From Candidatus Kapaibacterium sp. (GTDB lineage: Bacteria > Bacteroidota > Ignavibacteria > Kapaibacteriales > UBA2268): DNA of 13,654 nucleotides. Below the pieces are notes generated by a model, which saw only the letters and a program-made list of their open reading frames with translations, made no database searches and was not told where the DNA came from. Shown here piece after piece: positions 7,403 to 13,654 of this stretch (its first letter is position 1; the number at the start of each line of letters is the position of its first letter). The DNA lies in assembly GCA_938038165.1 (NCBI GenBank), contig CALHRB010000064.1:1-13654 (forward strand). Direction: 5' to 3'. The translations under genes were made by a program, and so were the position numbers.

Positions 7403-8599
7403 ATGAAATCAAAAGATTATATAGCACTAGAAGAACAATATGGTGCTCATAACTATCATCCGCTCGACGTGGTGGTTCATGAAGCAAAAGGTTGTTGGGT
7501 TACAGATGTCGAAGGAAAGCGATATTTAGATTGTTTGGCGGCTTATTCTGCTGTTAATCAGGGACATTGCCACCCAAAAATTTTAGAAGTTTTCATAGAG
7601 CAAGCACACCTTGTAACGCTGACCAGCCGTGCTTTCAGGAACGACAAGCTACCCTTGCTATATAAAAAATTGCATGACATGACAGGTTATGAAATGTCTC
7701 TTCCAATGAATTCCGGAGCCGAAGCAGTAGAAACAGCTATCAAAACTGCTCGTCGTTGGGGCTATGACGTGAAAGGTATTGAAAAAGACAAGGCTGAAAT
7801 TATAGTCGCAACAGGTAATTTTCACGGGAGAACAACTACAATAGTAGGTTTTTCTGATGATCCAGCTTCGTATGGTGGGTTTGGTCCCTTCACTCCCGGC
7901 TTTATTTTCCATGAATATGGCAATGCCGAAGACCTAAGAAGCAAAATAACAAAAAATACTTGTGCTGTGCTGATAGAGCCTATCCAAGGAGAAGGTGGTA
8001 TCGTTATTCCACCGGACGGATATTTGAAGCAGGTCGAATCTATTTGCCGAGAAAATAATGTTTTGTTGGTAATGGATGAAATCCAGGCAGGACTTGGAAG
8101 AAGCGGAAAGCTCTTTGCTCATTACTATGAAGGTGTTCGACCTGATATCGTTATCATTGGCAAGGCACTTTCTGGCGGCTTTTATCCAGTCTCTGCAATT
8201 TTAGCAGATAAAGAAATTCTTGGAGTAATTAAACCGGGTCAGCATGGTTCAACTTTCGGAGGGAACCCACTTGCCGCCGCAGTGGCTGTCAGGTCGCTTG
8301 AAGTTATCGAAGAAGAAGGTTTAATTCAACGCTCATATGAACTTGGTGAATATTTCATGCAAAAACTCAGAGCGATTGATAGTCCACACATCAGATTAGT
8401 CAGAGGAAGAGGACTATGGATAGGTTTTGTCCTCGACACAAAAGCAAGACCATACTGCGAAAAACTTATGGGTGAAGGCATTCTTTGCAAGGAGACTCAT
8501 GATAATATAATCAGATTTGCACCACCCTTGGTTATCACAAAAGAAGAAATTGACTGGGCTGTCGAAAGAATCGAAAAAGTTGTTAAATCTTTAGATTAA
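7403..8599 (+). CDS. rocD: Ornithine aminotransferase
   Basis: This PLP enzyme moves the delta-amino group of ornithine to 2-oxoglutarate, giving glutamate and glutamate-5-semialdehyde, which leads to proline or glutamate. It is a class III aminotransferase of 398 residues, the usual size. The N-terminal AHNYHPLDVVV stretch is typical of ornithine aminotransferases and separates it from acetylornithine enzymes (ArgD). NSGAEAVE at 103-110 binds phosphate, D225 in MDEIQ contacts the PLP ring nitrogen, and K254 in IIGKALSGG is the Schiff-base lysine. GSTFGGNPLA follows. AGGA lies before the start, and 75 bases separate it from the PyrB-like gene. In this operon it would drain ornithine made by the carbamoyltransferase acting on citrulline, or feed ornithine to it if flux runs the other way. 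Confidence 0.93.
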   Translation: MKSKDYIALEEQYGAHNYHPLDVVVHEAKGCWVTDVEGKRYLDCLAAYSAVNQGHCHPKILEVFIEQAHLVTLTSRAFRNDKLPLLYKKLHDMTGYEMSLPMNSGAEAVETAIKTARRWGYDVKGIEKDKAEIIVATGNFHGRTTTIVGFSDDPASYGGFGPFTPGFIFHEYGNAEDLRSKITKNTCAVLIEPIQGEGGIVIPPDGYLKQVESICRENNVLLVMDEIQAGLGRSGKLFAHYYEGVRPDIVIIGKALSGGFYPVSAILADKEILGVIKPGQHGSTFGGNPLAAAVAVRSLEVIEEEGLIQRSYELGEYFMQKLRAIDSPHIRLVRGRGLWIGFVLDTKARPYCEKLMGEGILCKETHDNIIRFAPPLVITKEEIDWAVERIEKVVKSLD

Positions 8600-8608
8600 G
8601 ACTTTCTT

Positions 8609-8829
8609 ATGGAGACCTATGTAAATAGCAAAAAAATAGACATAAAGACCAATAAATGGTTGGAAGCCAGTGATGGTTCAATAATAACAGAGTTTTTTCT
8701 CCAGCCGATGCAAATGGTTTAATAACCCTGACAAGGCATCCGGAGAATCTTTGAAGTTTTGCTTTTGGTTTTGCTAATGTAACATTTACAGGCAGTTTTA
8801 TTAAAGAAATCTATATAAATTTATTTTAA
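8609..8829 (+). pseudogene. Possible remnant of a small gene between rocD and the COG2403 gene
   Basis: The 249-base gap holds an ATG-started frame (8609-8722, 37 codons) that ends after a T-run at 8693-8698. If one T is restored, reading continues in another frame as SPADANGLITLTRHPENL, meets one TGA, then runs on as SFAFGFANVTFTGSF to a TAA at 8827-8829. Joined, this gives one protein of about 70 residues broken by a frameshift and a stop. I do not recognise it, no clear ribosome binding site precedes the ATG, and short frames like these also occur by chance. The alternative is plain non-coding spacer. Confidence 0.25.
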
Positions 8830-8848
8830 ATAATATAAAGGATTAAAT

Positions 8849-10171
8849 ATGTCAGACAAACGAGTTAAAACAATCATAATCGGTGCAGCCGGCAGAGATT
8901 TTCATAATTTTAATGTAATGTTCAGGGATAACCCGAACTATGAAATAGTTGCATTCACTGCTGCTCAAATTCCAGATATCGAAGGCAGAATGTATCCGGC
9001 TTCACTAGCCGGAGAATTATATCCAAACGGAATTCCGATTTATGGTGAAGAAGAATTATCGTCGCTGATCAGGCAACATAATGTTGAAGAGTGCATATTG
9101 TCATACTCAGATCTTTCCTACGAAACAGTTATGCATATAGGTTCAACCGTTATGGCCTCCGGTGCGAAGTTTTCTATGCTGGGATCTTACCCAACAATGA
9201 TCAAATCAACAAAGCCAGTGATTTCAATAACAGCCGTCAGAACTGGTTGCGGAAAAAGCCAGACTACAAGGGCAGTCGTCAAAGCATTGCTCGATGCAGG
9301 TAAAAAAGTTGTTTCGGTTCGTCATCCTATGCCATACGGCGATCTTGAAAGAATGAAAGTGCAAAGATTTGCCGAGATAGCTGACCTTGACAAACACAAT
9401 TGCACTATCGAAGAGATGGAAGAATACGAACCCCACATTGCAATGGGAAGCGTAATTTATTCAGGCGTTGATTACGAAGCAATACTCAGAGAGGCTGAAA
9501 AGGAAGCTGATGTTATTGTTTGGGACGGTGGAAATAATGATATGCCCTTTTATAAGCCTGATCTTTCAATCGTAGTCGCAGACCCGCTAAGACCCGGACA
9601 TGAAATTAGCTATTATCCTGGCGAAGTTAACTTAAGAATGGCAGATGTAGTCGTAATCAACAAAGTTGATTCTGCCTATCCCGAGGATGTCGAAATAGTC
9701 CTGGAAAACATAAGGGAATTTAATCCAAATGCTCAGGTTATCCTTGCGGCTTCTGCAATTATGGTTGAAGATCCATCAATAATAACAGGTAAGCGTGTTC
9801 TTGTCATTGAAGATGGTCCAACATTGACACACGGCGAAATGTCAATTGGTGCAGGTGTTGTTGCAGCAAAAAGGTTTGGTGCAGATGAACTCGTTGACCC
9901 GAGACCATACATCATTGGGAGAATCAAAGAGACATTCGAAACCTATCCCGAAATCGGAACATTGCTCCCCGCTATGGGTTACGGCGAACAGCAAATGAAA
10001 GACCTGGAAGCTACAATTGCAAATACTGTTTGCGATTCTGTCGTTATCGGAACTCCCATTAATTTAGGTAGATTTATCAAAATTAATAAACCGAATACAA
10101 GAGTTTTCTACGAACTGGCTGAAATTGGCTTGCCAAACATAAAATCAGTTCTGAAAAAATTTTTAGTTTAA
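8849..10171 (+). CDS. P-loop GTPase-like protein of the cyclic 2,3-diphosphoglycerate synthetase family (COG2403)
   Basis: The 440-residue protein belongs to the family named after the methanogen enzyme that makes cyclic 2,3-diphosphoglycerate; most bacterial members are uncharacterised. An N-terminal Rossmann-like domain (about 1-120) opens with IIIGAAGRDFHNFN. The P-loop domain follows: RTGCGKS at 131-137 is the Walker A motif, VIVWDGGNND (222-231) fits a Walker B, and NKVD at 271-274 looks like the guanine-specificity motif of GTPases. The C-terminal part has DGPTLTHGEM and a conserved GTPINLGR near 415. No signal peptide or membrane segment is seen, so it is probably cytosolic. AAGGA lies before the start. 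It is the last gene of the run, just before a strong terminator, which points to a role tied to ornithine, citrulline or carbamoyl phosphate metabolism rather than thermoprotection. The function is inferred from context only. Confidence 0.85.
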   Translation: MSDKRVKTIIIGAAGRDFHNFNVMFRDNPNYEIVAFTAAQIPDIEGRMYPASLAGELYPNGIPIYGEEELSSLIRQHNVEECILSYSDLSYETVMHIGSTVMASGAKFSMLGSYPTMIKSTKPVISITAVRTGCGKSQTTRAVVKALLDAGKKVVSVRHPMPYGDLERMKVQRFAEIADLDKHNCTIEEMEEYEPHIAMGSVIYSGVDYEAILREAEKEADVIVWDGGNNDMPFYKPDLSIVVADPLRPGHEISYYPGEVNLRMADVVVINKVDSAYPEDVEIVLENIREFNPNAQVILAASAIMVEDPSIITGKRVLVIEDGPTLTHGEMSIGAGVVAAKRFGADELVDPRPYIIGRIKETFETYPEIGTLLPAMGYGEQQMKDLEATIANTVCDSVVIGTPINLGRFIKINKPNTRVFYELAEIGLPNIKSVLKKFLV

Positions 10172-10195
10172 ATATTTTTAATTTACAATCCTTTT

Positions 10196-10230
10196 AGTTC
10201 TGCCGGTTACAACAATCGGCGGAACTTTTT
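10196..10230 (+). terminator. Intrinsic terminator closing the OTC operon
   Basis: A ten-pair stem (10196-10205 with 10217-10226, one G-T pair) and an 11-base loop are followed by a T-run, 24 bases after the stop codon. There is no matching T-run on the other strand, so it works for plus-strand transcripts only. It marks the end of the host operon before the phage-like block. Confidence 0.88.
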
Positions 10231-10317
10231 ATTTATCTTATCAATAATGAATATAATTAATTATTAATCATTGCTATGATTTCTAAATAAAAATAAAAAA
10301 AATAACATTCTTAAATT
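10231..10317. other. AT-rich junction between host operon and phage-like block
   Basis: These 87 bases lie between the host terminator and the stop of the portal gene. They are almost pure A and T, with no gene, no tRNA and no minus-strand hairpin terminator that I can see. If the phage-like block is an insertion, one end should lie here or close by, but I cannot identify an attachment site or target duplication within the window. Confidence 0.4.
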
Positions 10318-11463
10318 TCATATCTCTTCAATTTCGTCTTCGTTAAAGCCGTAAGAATTCATCCAGTATTTCTTGGTTAATTTTATTTTACCGGTTTGGG
10401 AAATTTTCAAATCTCTTTCGATTTTCTGGCTGTTGTCCGAATCATTTAAAATTATTTTGAATGAAGGACTTGATACCCTACCAAAATTAAGTTCAACAAT
10501 CCAGTTAATTAATTTATTCAAAGTTCTTTCGACCAGCTTCATATCTGAAAGAATAACTTCCCTTCTTATTTTGAAGTGAGTTTGGGAAGCAGCAAGAGAA
10601 CCCATTTCGATTTCTGTGGTCAATGTTTGCGAAAGAATTGCTTTTGAAATTTCTGCATTGCAAAATTTTATTAATTCCTTATAGAGACTGATAGAGCTAA
10701 ATCTTACCGCTTCCTGCATATCTATTTTTATGTCGGAAGGCGAAACAATTACTGAATCCTCTGCCATATCCGCTAACACTTCCGCCAGCTTTTGAATTTC
10801 ATCGGATGTGGCTCCACGGTTGTAGTGTCCGAGGATGAGAGGCATTCCGTATTTTTCTGTAAAATTCACCCAGAATTTTATTCCTCCGTTCTTGAATGTA
10901 ACAGACCAATAGCACTTTGAGAGCAAAGAATGACCATAAGGATTAAGGTAGCTCGGTTCGTATTGAATATTCAGGATTTTCATTGGAGGTGGGTTGACTC
11001 CATCAGGTGCACCCGACTTTTTGAATCTGAGATTTCCCTTGATGTCAAAGAAGAACCATTCCTGCGGCTTTGCAACAACCTCTTTAGGAACGAGATACTG
11101 CCTTTGTCCTTCAGTTTGTTTCCATATAACTTCCATTGGCTGATAGCCAAAAAGGGGGGCTTCGAGTATATCTCTTTGAATCTGAAACATATCAAGTGAG
11201 TTGAAGACTTCTTCGATGAACTTTACTGTTTTAGAGTCTGAATTATTTTGTGCAATAGTATATTCGAGCCCCAGTAGCCCACTTTTGCGGGATTGGATGC
11301 AACTCCAAACGTGAGGGTCGTTTTTTAGGTCCCTATATGCTTCTATTGTTTTGCCTGTTTTCCTTAAAATTCTGTCAGGATTGGGTAAGTGATTGATAAT
11401 CCTGAACAGGAATTCCTGATTTTCACGATTTACTAAATCACTAATCAGATATTTTTTGCTCAT
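10318..11463 (-). CDS. Phage portal protein, Mu gp29-like (DUF935)
   Basis: Portal proteins form the dodecameric ring at the capsid vertex through which DNA enters and leaves. The 381-residue product has family-typical stretches. Near the start are YRDLKNDPHVWSCIQSRKSG and, following it, LLGLEYTI. Then come FGYQPMEVIWK, a PYGHSLLSKCYW segment and KFWVNFTEKYGMPLILG. The C-terminal YWMNSYGFNEDEIEEI is like the end of shorter DUF935 proteins. Mu gp29 is about 510 residues, so this is a short form, but both ends look complete. The start follows AGGA, six bases after the preceding gene. No terminase or protease/scaffold gene accompanies it, although these normally flank a portal gene. It is the last gene of the minus-strand run and ends about 145 bases from the host operon. 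Confidence 0.85.
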   Translation of the reverse strand: MSKKYLISDLVNRENQEFLFRIINHLPNPDRILRKTGKTIEAYRDLKNDPHVWSCIQSRKSGLLGLEYTIAQNNSDSKTVKFIEEVFNSLDMFQIQRDILEAPLFGYQPMEVIWKQTEGQRQYLVPKEVVAKPQEWFFFDIKGNLRFKKSGAPDGVNPPPMKILNIQYEPSYLNPYGHSLLSKCYWSVTFKNGGIKFWVNFTEKYGMPLILGHYNRGATSDEIQKLAEVLADMAEDSVIVSPSDIKIDMQEAVRFSSISLYKELIKFCNAEISKAILSQTLTTEIEMGSLAASQTHFKIRREVILSDMKLVERTLNKLINWIVELNFGRVSSPSFKIILNDSDNSQKIERDLKISQTGKIKLTKKYWMNSYGFNEDEIEEI

Positions 11464-11469
11464 AATTCC

Positions 11470-11913
11470 TCACTTTCCAGCTGAACCAATCAGGAAACCA
11501 AGAATAATGCCGCCTGTTATATAAAGCGGAACTTCCCACCATTTTTTTTCTTCCTTATTGTTTTGTATTAATTCTATTTTTCTGAGTGTTACAGTATCAG
11601 GTGCAGAATGAAACTTGATTGAGAACATATTTTCGGGAAATTCATAAACAGCAGTTATAGTGTCCTGATTGATTATGGTATCTAATTTTGAAATAAATGG
11701 GTTAGTCACAATTTGACTATCGGATGTTTTGATGATTTTAGTTCTTACTTTTGTAATAATGATTGGTTCCGAATATTTTATTTTTTCAATAGTATCTTTG
11801 ATGAATATTTCTTGAATGACTTTACCATCTGAATTATTTCTTTGATTAAGCAAATAGCCAATAAAAAATATAGCTATTATGAATAAAATAATGTAAAAAA
11901 AGTTTTTTTTCAT
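11470..11913 (-). CDS. Small phage protein with a membrane segment at each end
   Basis: I do not recognise a named family with certainty. The 147-residue product has a hydrophobic segment at about 4-22 right after MKKN, a hydrophilic middle of about 100 residues rich in I, T, K and D, and a second hydrophobic segment near 128-144 after KKWWEVP. The layout recalls small membrane proteins of Bacteroidota prophages (DUF6808-like) and i-spanins or holin-associated proteins, so a lysis or envelope role is possible. A longer frame opens at 11967, but the ATG at 11913 has GGAG nine bases ahead. It also shares one base with the stop of the previous gene (TGATG), the usual sign of coupled translation, so I chose it. 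It is six bases from the portal gene. Confidence 0.65.
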   Translation of the reverse strand: MKKNFFYIILFIIAIFFIGYLLNQRNNSDGKVIQEIFIKDTIEKIKYSEPIIITKVRTKIIKTSDSQIVTNPFISKLDTIINQDTITAVYEFPENMFSIKFHSAPDTVTLRKIELIQNNKEEKKWWEVPLYITGGIILGFLIGSAGK

Positions 11914-12188
11914 CAACAATCGCTCCAATTCGAAAATCTTGGTAATTCTTTCAAACATAGGTAGCATTTGGTTATAAGATCATTAAAAGTATTTGATGCA
12001 GTTTTGGAAAAACCGTTTTTAAGATAGTTACCCAGATCAGAAAAATATTCACTGTCCTTTATAATTGCATCAAAAATATCGGGCGACCAACGTGAGTTTT
12101 CGTTGCGATAGACCTCGAAATAAATTCTTGTGTCAAGATCGCACCCTGTAATTTTCAGGTAATTTCCAGATGAGTTTTTTAGTGCCAT
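11913..12188 (-). CDS. Small unknown protein of the phage-like block
   Basis: I do not recognise this 91-residue protein. It begins MALKNSSGNYLKITG, has no hydrophobic membrane segment or signal peptide, and contains two cysteines close together (KCYLCLKE) plus one at the C-terminus. The N-terminal part looks beta-rich and the rest helical, by eye. AGAGG lies before the start, and its stop overlaps the next gene by one base. Its place between a tail-fibre-like gene and a membrane protein suggests a virion-associated or assembly role, but this rests on context only. Confidence 0.6.
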   Translation of the reverse strand: MALKNSSGNYLKITGCDLDTRIYFEVYRNENSRWSPDIFDAIIKDSEYFSDLGNYLKNGFSKTASNTFNDLITKCYLCLKELPRFSNWSDC

Positions 12189-12203
12189 AAATACCTCTAA
12201 AAA

Positions 12204-13565
12204 TTAAAATCTTACTTCTGAAATAAAAGCAACTGCGTGCCATCGGATTGTTGCGTCATGCTCACCGCTTACTTTAACGACAAGTGATTCGTTTGTATCA
12301 TCTGCTTCCGCTGTAACGTCCCAGCTCACTCCACTGTCGGCAATTATGGTTTTGCTAATTGACCCTATCAAGCTTGTTGAATTTGATGAATTTCTCTGAA
12401 TTGCTCCTTCAATTTTCCAGGATTTAGTCTGGTTTTGGTTGTTGTTTCGAGCAGTAACAAGTATCAAAAAAGTAATACTGCTCTGAGAAATGAGCACACA
12501 TCTTTGATTGGCACCGTTCAGAAATATTTCTGTTAGAGCCGCTCCATTTGTTTCGCCAAACCACTGGAGTTCGCTTTTCAGATATTTGGGTGAGCCACTC
12601 CCATCTGCAGTTTTAACAACTTCGCCATAACGTTCAACCCTGGAATAATAGCCGAGTGCCACAGAATTACTTTTAGAGTTTGTGCTTGATTGCCGACCTA
12701 AAGCAACACTTTGATTGCTTCCTGTGGCAGAATATCCTATTGCAACCCCGTCATAACTGCCATTTGCAGCACGTCCAACGGCAACTCCGGCATTACTTCC
12801 GTTCGAAAGGCTGCCAAACGAAGTTGCAAAAGAAATTCCGGCAGCTTTATTGCCAAAAGATGTATTTTCCTGTTGTTGAATGGCACCCGTCCCCGAGAAA
12901 AAGGGCTGCCAATTCGTTCCATCCCAGACAAAAGCTTTGATACCTTGAGAATATATCACTTCTATCTCTGTGCTGCCCTGTTTAATTGATAGATAGCCAG
13001 AAGAGGAATGACCCTGTGAATTTCGAATGACAAAAATTTGACCTGTGAATTTTCCCGAGTTTGGAAGACTTATTATTCTGTTTGTTCCATTTGGATTTAG
13101 CGACTGATAAGAATAATCATCGTTTGAAAGCGTTTTGTCTCCGCTCAAAGTTTCTGAATTTAGTCCAGGAAAGGGCTTCCAATCAATTCCAGAGTCTTTT
13201 GAACTGTCTGAAGTCAGAATAAATCCATTGTTACCTGTCGGTTGAATGCTATATTGATGTTCGCCAAGCCCGACAATCAACTCCCCTTTTACTCCGAAAT
13301 CGCTTTTTTTCACTTGCTCTTCGTTCAATACATTGCCAAGTCCTATTTGTTGCTTGCTAACGTTATGGGGATTATCAACTGAGCCAAGATGGAGCTGAAT
13401 TCTTTGATCTTTTGGCTCGTAATCATCGTTGTGATTATGACTTACTCCAGCCTTATTGTTTAATTCGCTGACTAAATCGGTTTGGTCTTGAATTTCACCT
13501 TCAATCTTTCCCCATTTTGAGGCTAAAACTATGGTTTCAGCAGGAAGAAGATATTTTACGGGCAT
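12204..13565 (-). CDS. Phage tail-fibre-like protein with YadA-head repeats
   Basis: This is probably a trimeric receptor-binding fibre or its tip. The 453 residues start with a short WGKIEGEIQDQTDLVSEL segment that could form a coiled coil (about 18-37). The tail-fibre repeat with DNPHNVSKQQIGLGNV follows at about 64-79. Residues 150-225 resemble a beta-rich domain ending in AFVWDGTNWQPFF. Residues 236-308 hold GxxAxGxxSVALGxxS repeats as in the head of YadA-type trimeric adhesins (GVAIGYSATG, SVALGRQS, SVALGYYS). The C-terminal domain, about 330-453, has FLNGANQRCVL, KIEGAIQRN and SWDVTAEADDTNESLVV, a pattern seen at the end of many phage and prophage fibre proteins. No signal peptide or autotransporter barrel is present, which argues against a true adhesin. 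The start follows AAGG. Confidence 0.8.
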   Translation of the reverse strand: MPVKYLLPAETIVLASKWGKIEGEIQDQTDLVSELNNKAGVSHNHNDDYEPKDQRIQLHLGSVDNPHNVSKQQIGLGNVLNEEQVKKSDFGVKGELIVGLGEHQYSIQPTGNNGFILTSDSSKDSGIDWKPFPGLNSETLSGDKTLSNDDYSYQSLNPNGTNRIISLPNSGKFTGQIFVIRNSQGHSSSGYLSIKQGSTEIEVIYSQGIKAFVWDGTNWQPFFSGTGAIQQQENTSFGNKAAGISFATSFGSLSNGSNAGVAVGRAANGSYDGVAIGYSATGSNQSVALGRQSSTNSKSNSVALGYYSRVERYGEVVKTADGSGSPKYLKSELQWFGETNGAALTEIFLNGANQRCVLISQSSITFLILVTARNNNQNQTKSWKIEGAIQRNSSNSTSLIGSISKTIIADSGVSWDVTAEADDTNESLVVKVSGEHDATIRWHAVAFISEVRF

Positions 13566-13580
13566 TTTTAACCTTGTTTA

Positions 13581-13654
13581 TTATTTGTTAGACATATTAA
13601 TCGTAAGAATTCCATCAGTTATTCCATACTTGTTGTAAAAAATTTTGAGGTATT
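13581..13654 (-). CDS. C-terminal end of an unidentified gene of the phage-like block
   Basis: The minus-strand frame from the window edge to a TAA at 13581 encodes 23 residues ending TDGILTINMSNK. The other two frames meet stops early, and the spacing to the fibre gene (15 bases) fits a phage operon. Only the tail is visible, so I cannot name it. A baseplate or tail gene would be expected just before a fibre gene. Confidence 0.45.
   Translation of the reverse strand, partial: YLKIFYNKYGITDGILTINMSNK

Noticed and set aside
11914..11967. Longer N-terminus for the double-membrane-segment protein
   Set aside because: The extension overlaps the previous gene by 55 bases, whereas the ATG at 11913 gives a one-base stop-start overlap with GGAG in place and puts the hydrophobic segment right at the N-terminus.
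12204..13565. Trimeric autotransporter adhesin
   Set aside because: YadA-head repeats are present, but there is no signal peptide and no C-terminal membrane barrel. The N-terminal repeat and the neighbours are phage-like.
1..13654. CRISPR array, insertion sequence, rRNA or tRNA gene
   Set aside because: Reading both strands I found no regularly spaced repeats, no transposase frame with terminal repeats, and no RNA gene signature.

Overview
The window is AT-rich bacterial chromosome holding two host gene blocks and, at the right, part of a phage-like structural module. Host proteins, A-rich leaders with AGGA/GGAGG-type ribosome binding sites and the phage protein types would suit a member of the Bacteroidota/Chlorobiota (FCB) group, for example an Ignavibacteria- or Kapabacteria-like lineage. 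That placement is an inference: no marker gene is present and I could run no search.

Left block (about 1-4465). Two overlapping genes encode an NfnAB/SudAB-type NADH/ferredoxin:NADP+ oxidoreductase. Convergent to them, across a bidirectional hairpin terminator, lies a divergent 515-residue type I glutamine synthetase on the minus strand. A gap of about 490 bases with candidate promoters for both directions separates its start from the next block.

Central block (4466-10171, plus strand). Five co-directional genes encode ornithine carbamoyltransferase, carbamate kinase, a PyrB-type carbamoyltransferase, ornithine aminotransferase and a P-loop protein of the 'cyclic 2,3-diphosphoglycerate synthetase' family (COG2403). 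The first four form a route citrulline -> ornithine + carbamoyl phosphate -> ATP + CO2 + NH3, with ornithine going to glutamate semialdehyde, or the same route in reverse. No arginine deiminase is present. Two linked features stand out: the COG2403 protein, whose annotated function does not fit here, and the PyrB homologue, which keeps most catalytic residues but differs at positions that are normally conserved. Ammonia from carbamate kinase could be captured by the neighbouring glutamine synthetase, and NfnAB could balance NADH and NADPH. A 249-base gap before the COG2403 gene may hold a decayed small gene. A strong one-way terminator closes the block.

Right block (10318-13654, minus strand). 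Read leftward it holds the end of an unidentified gene, a tail-fibre-like protein with YadA-head repeats, a small unknown protein, a protein with a membrane segment at each end, and a Mu gp29-like (DUF935) portal protein. The portal gene is last and lies next to the host block, so this is a prophage edge, a rearranged Mu-like phage or a remnant. The window ends before this can be decided.
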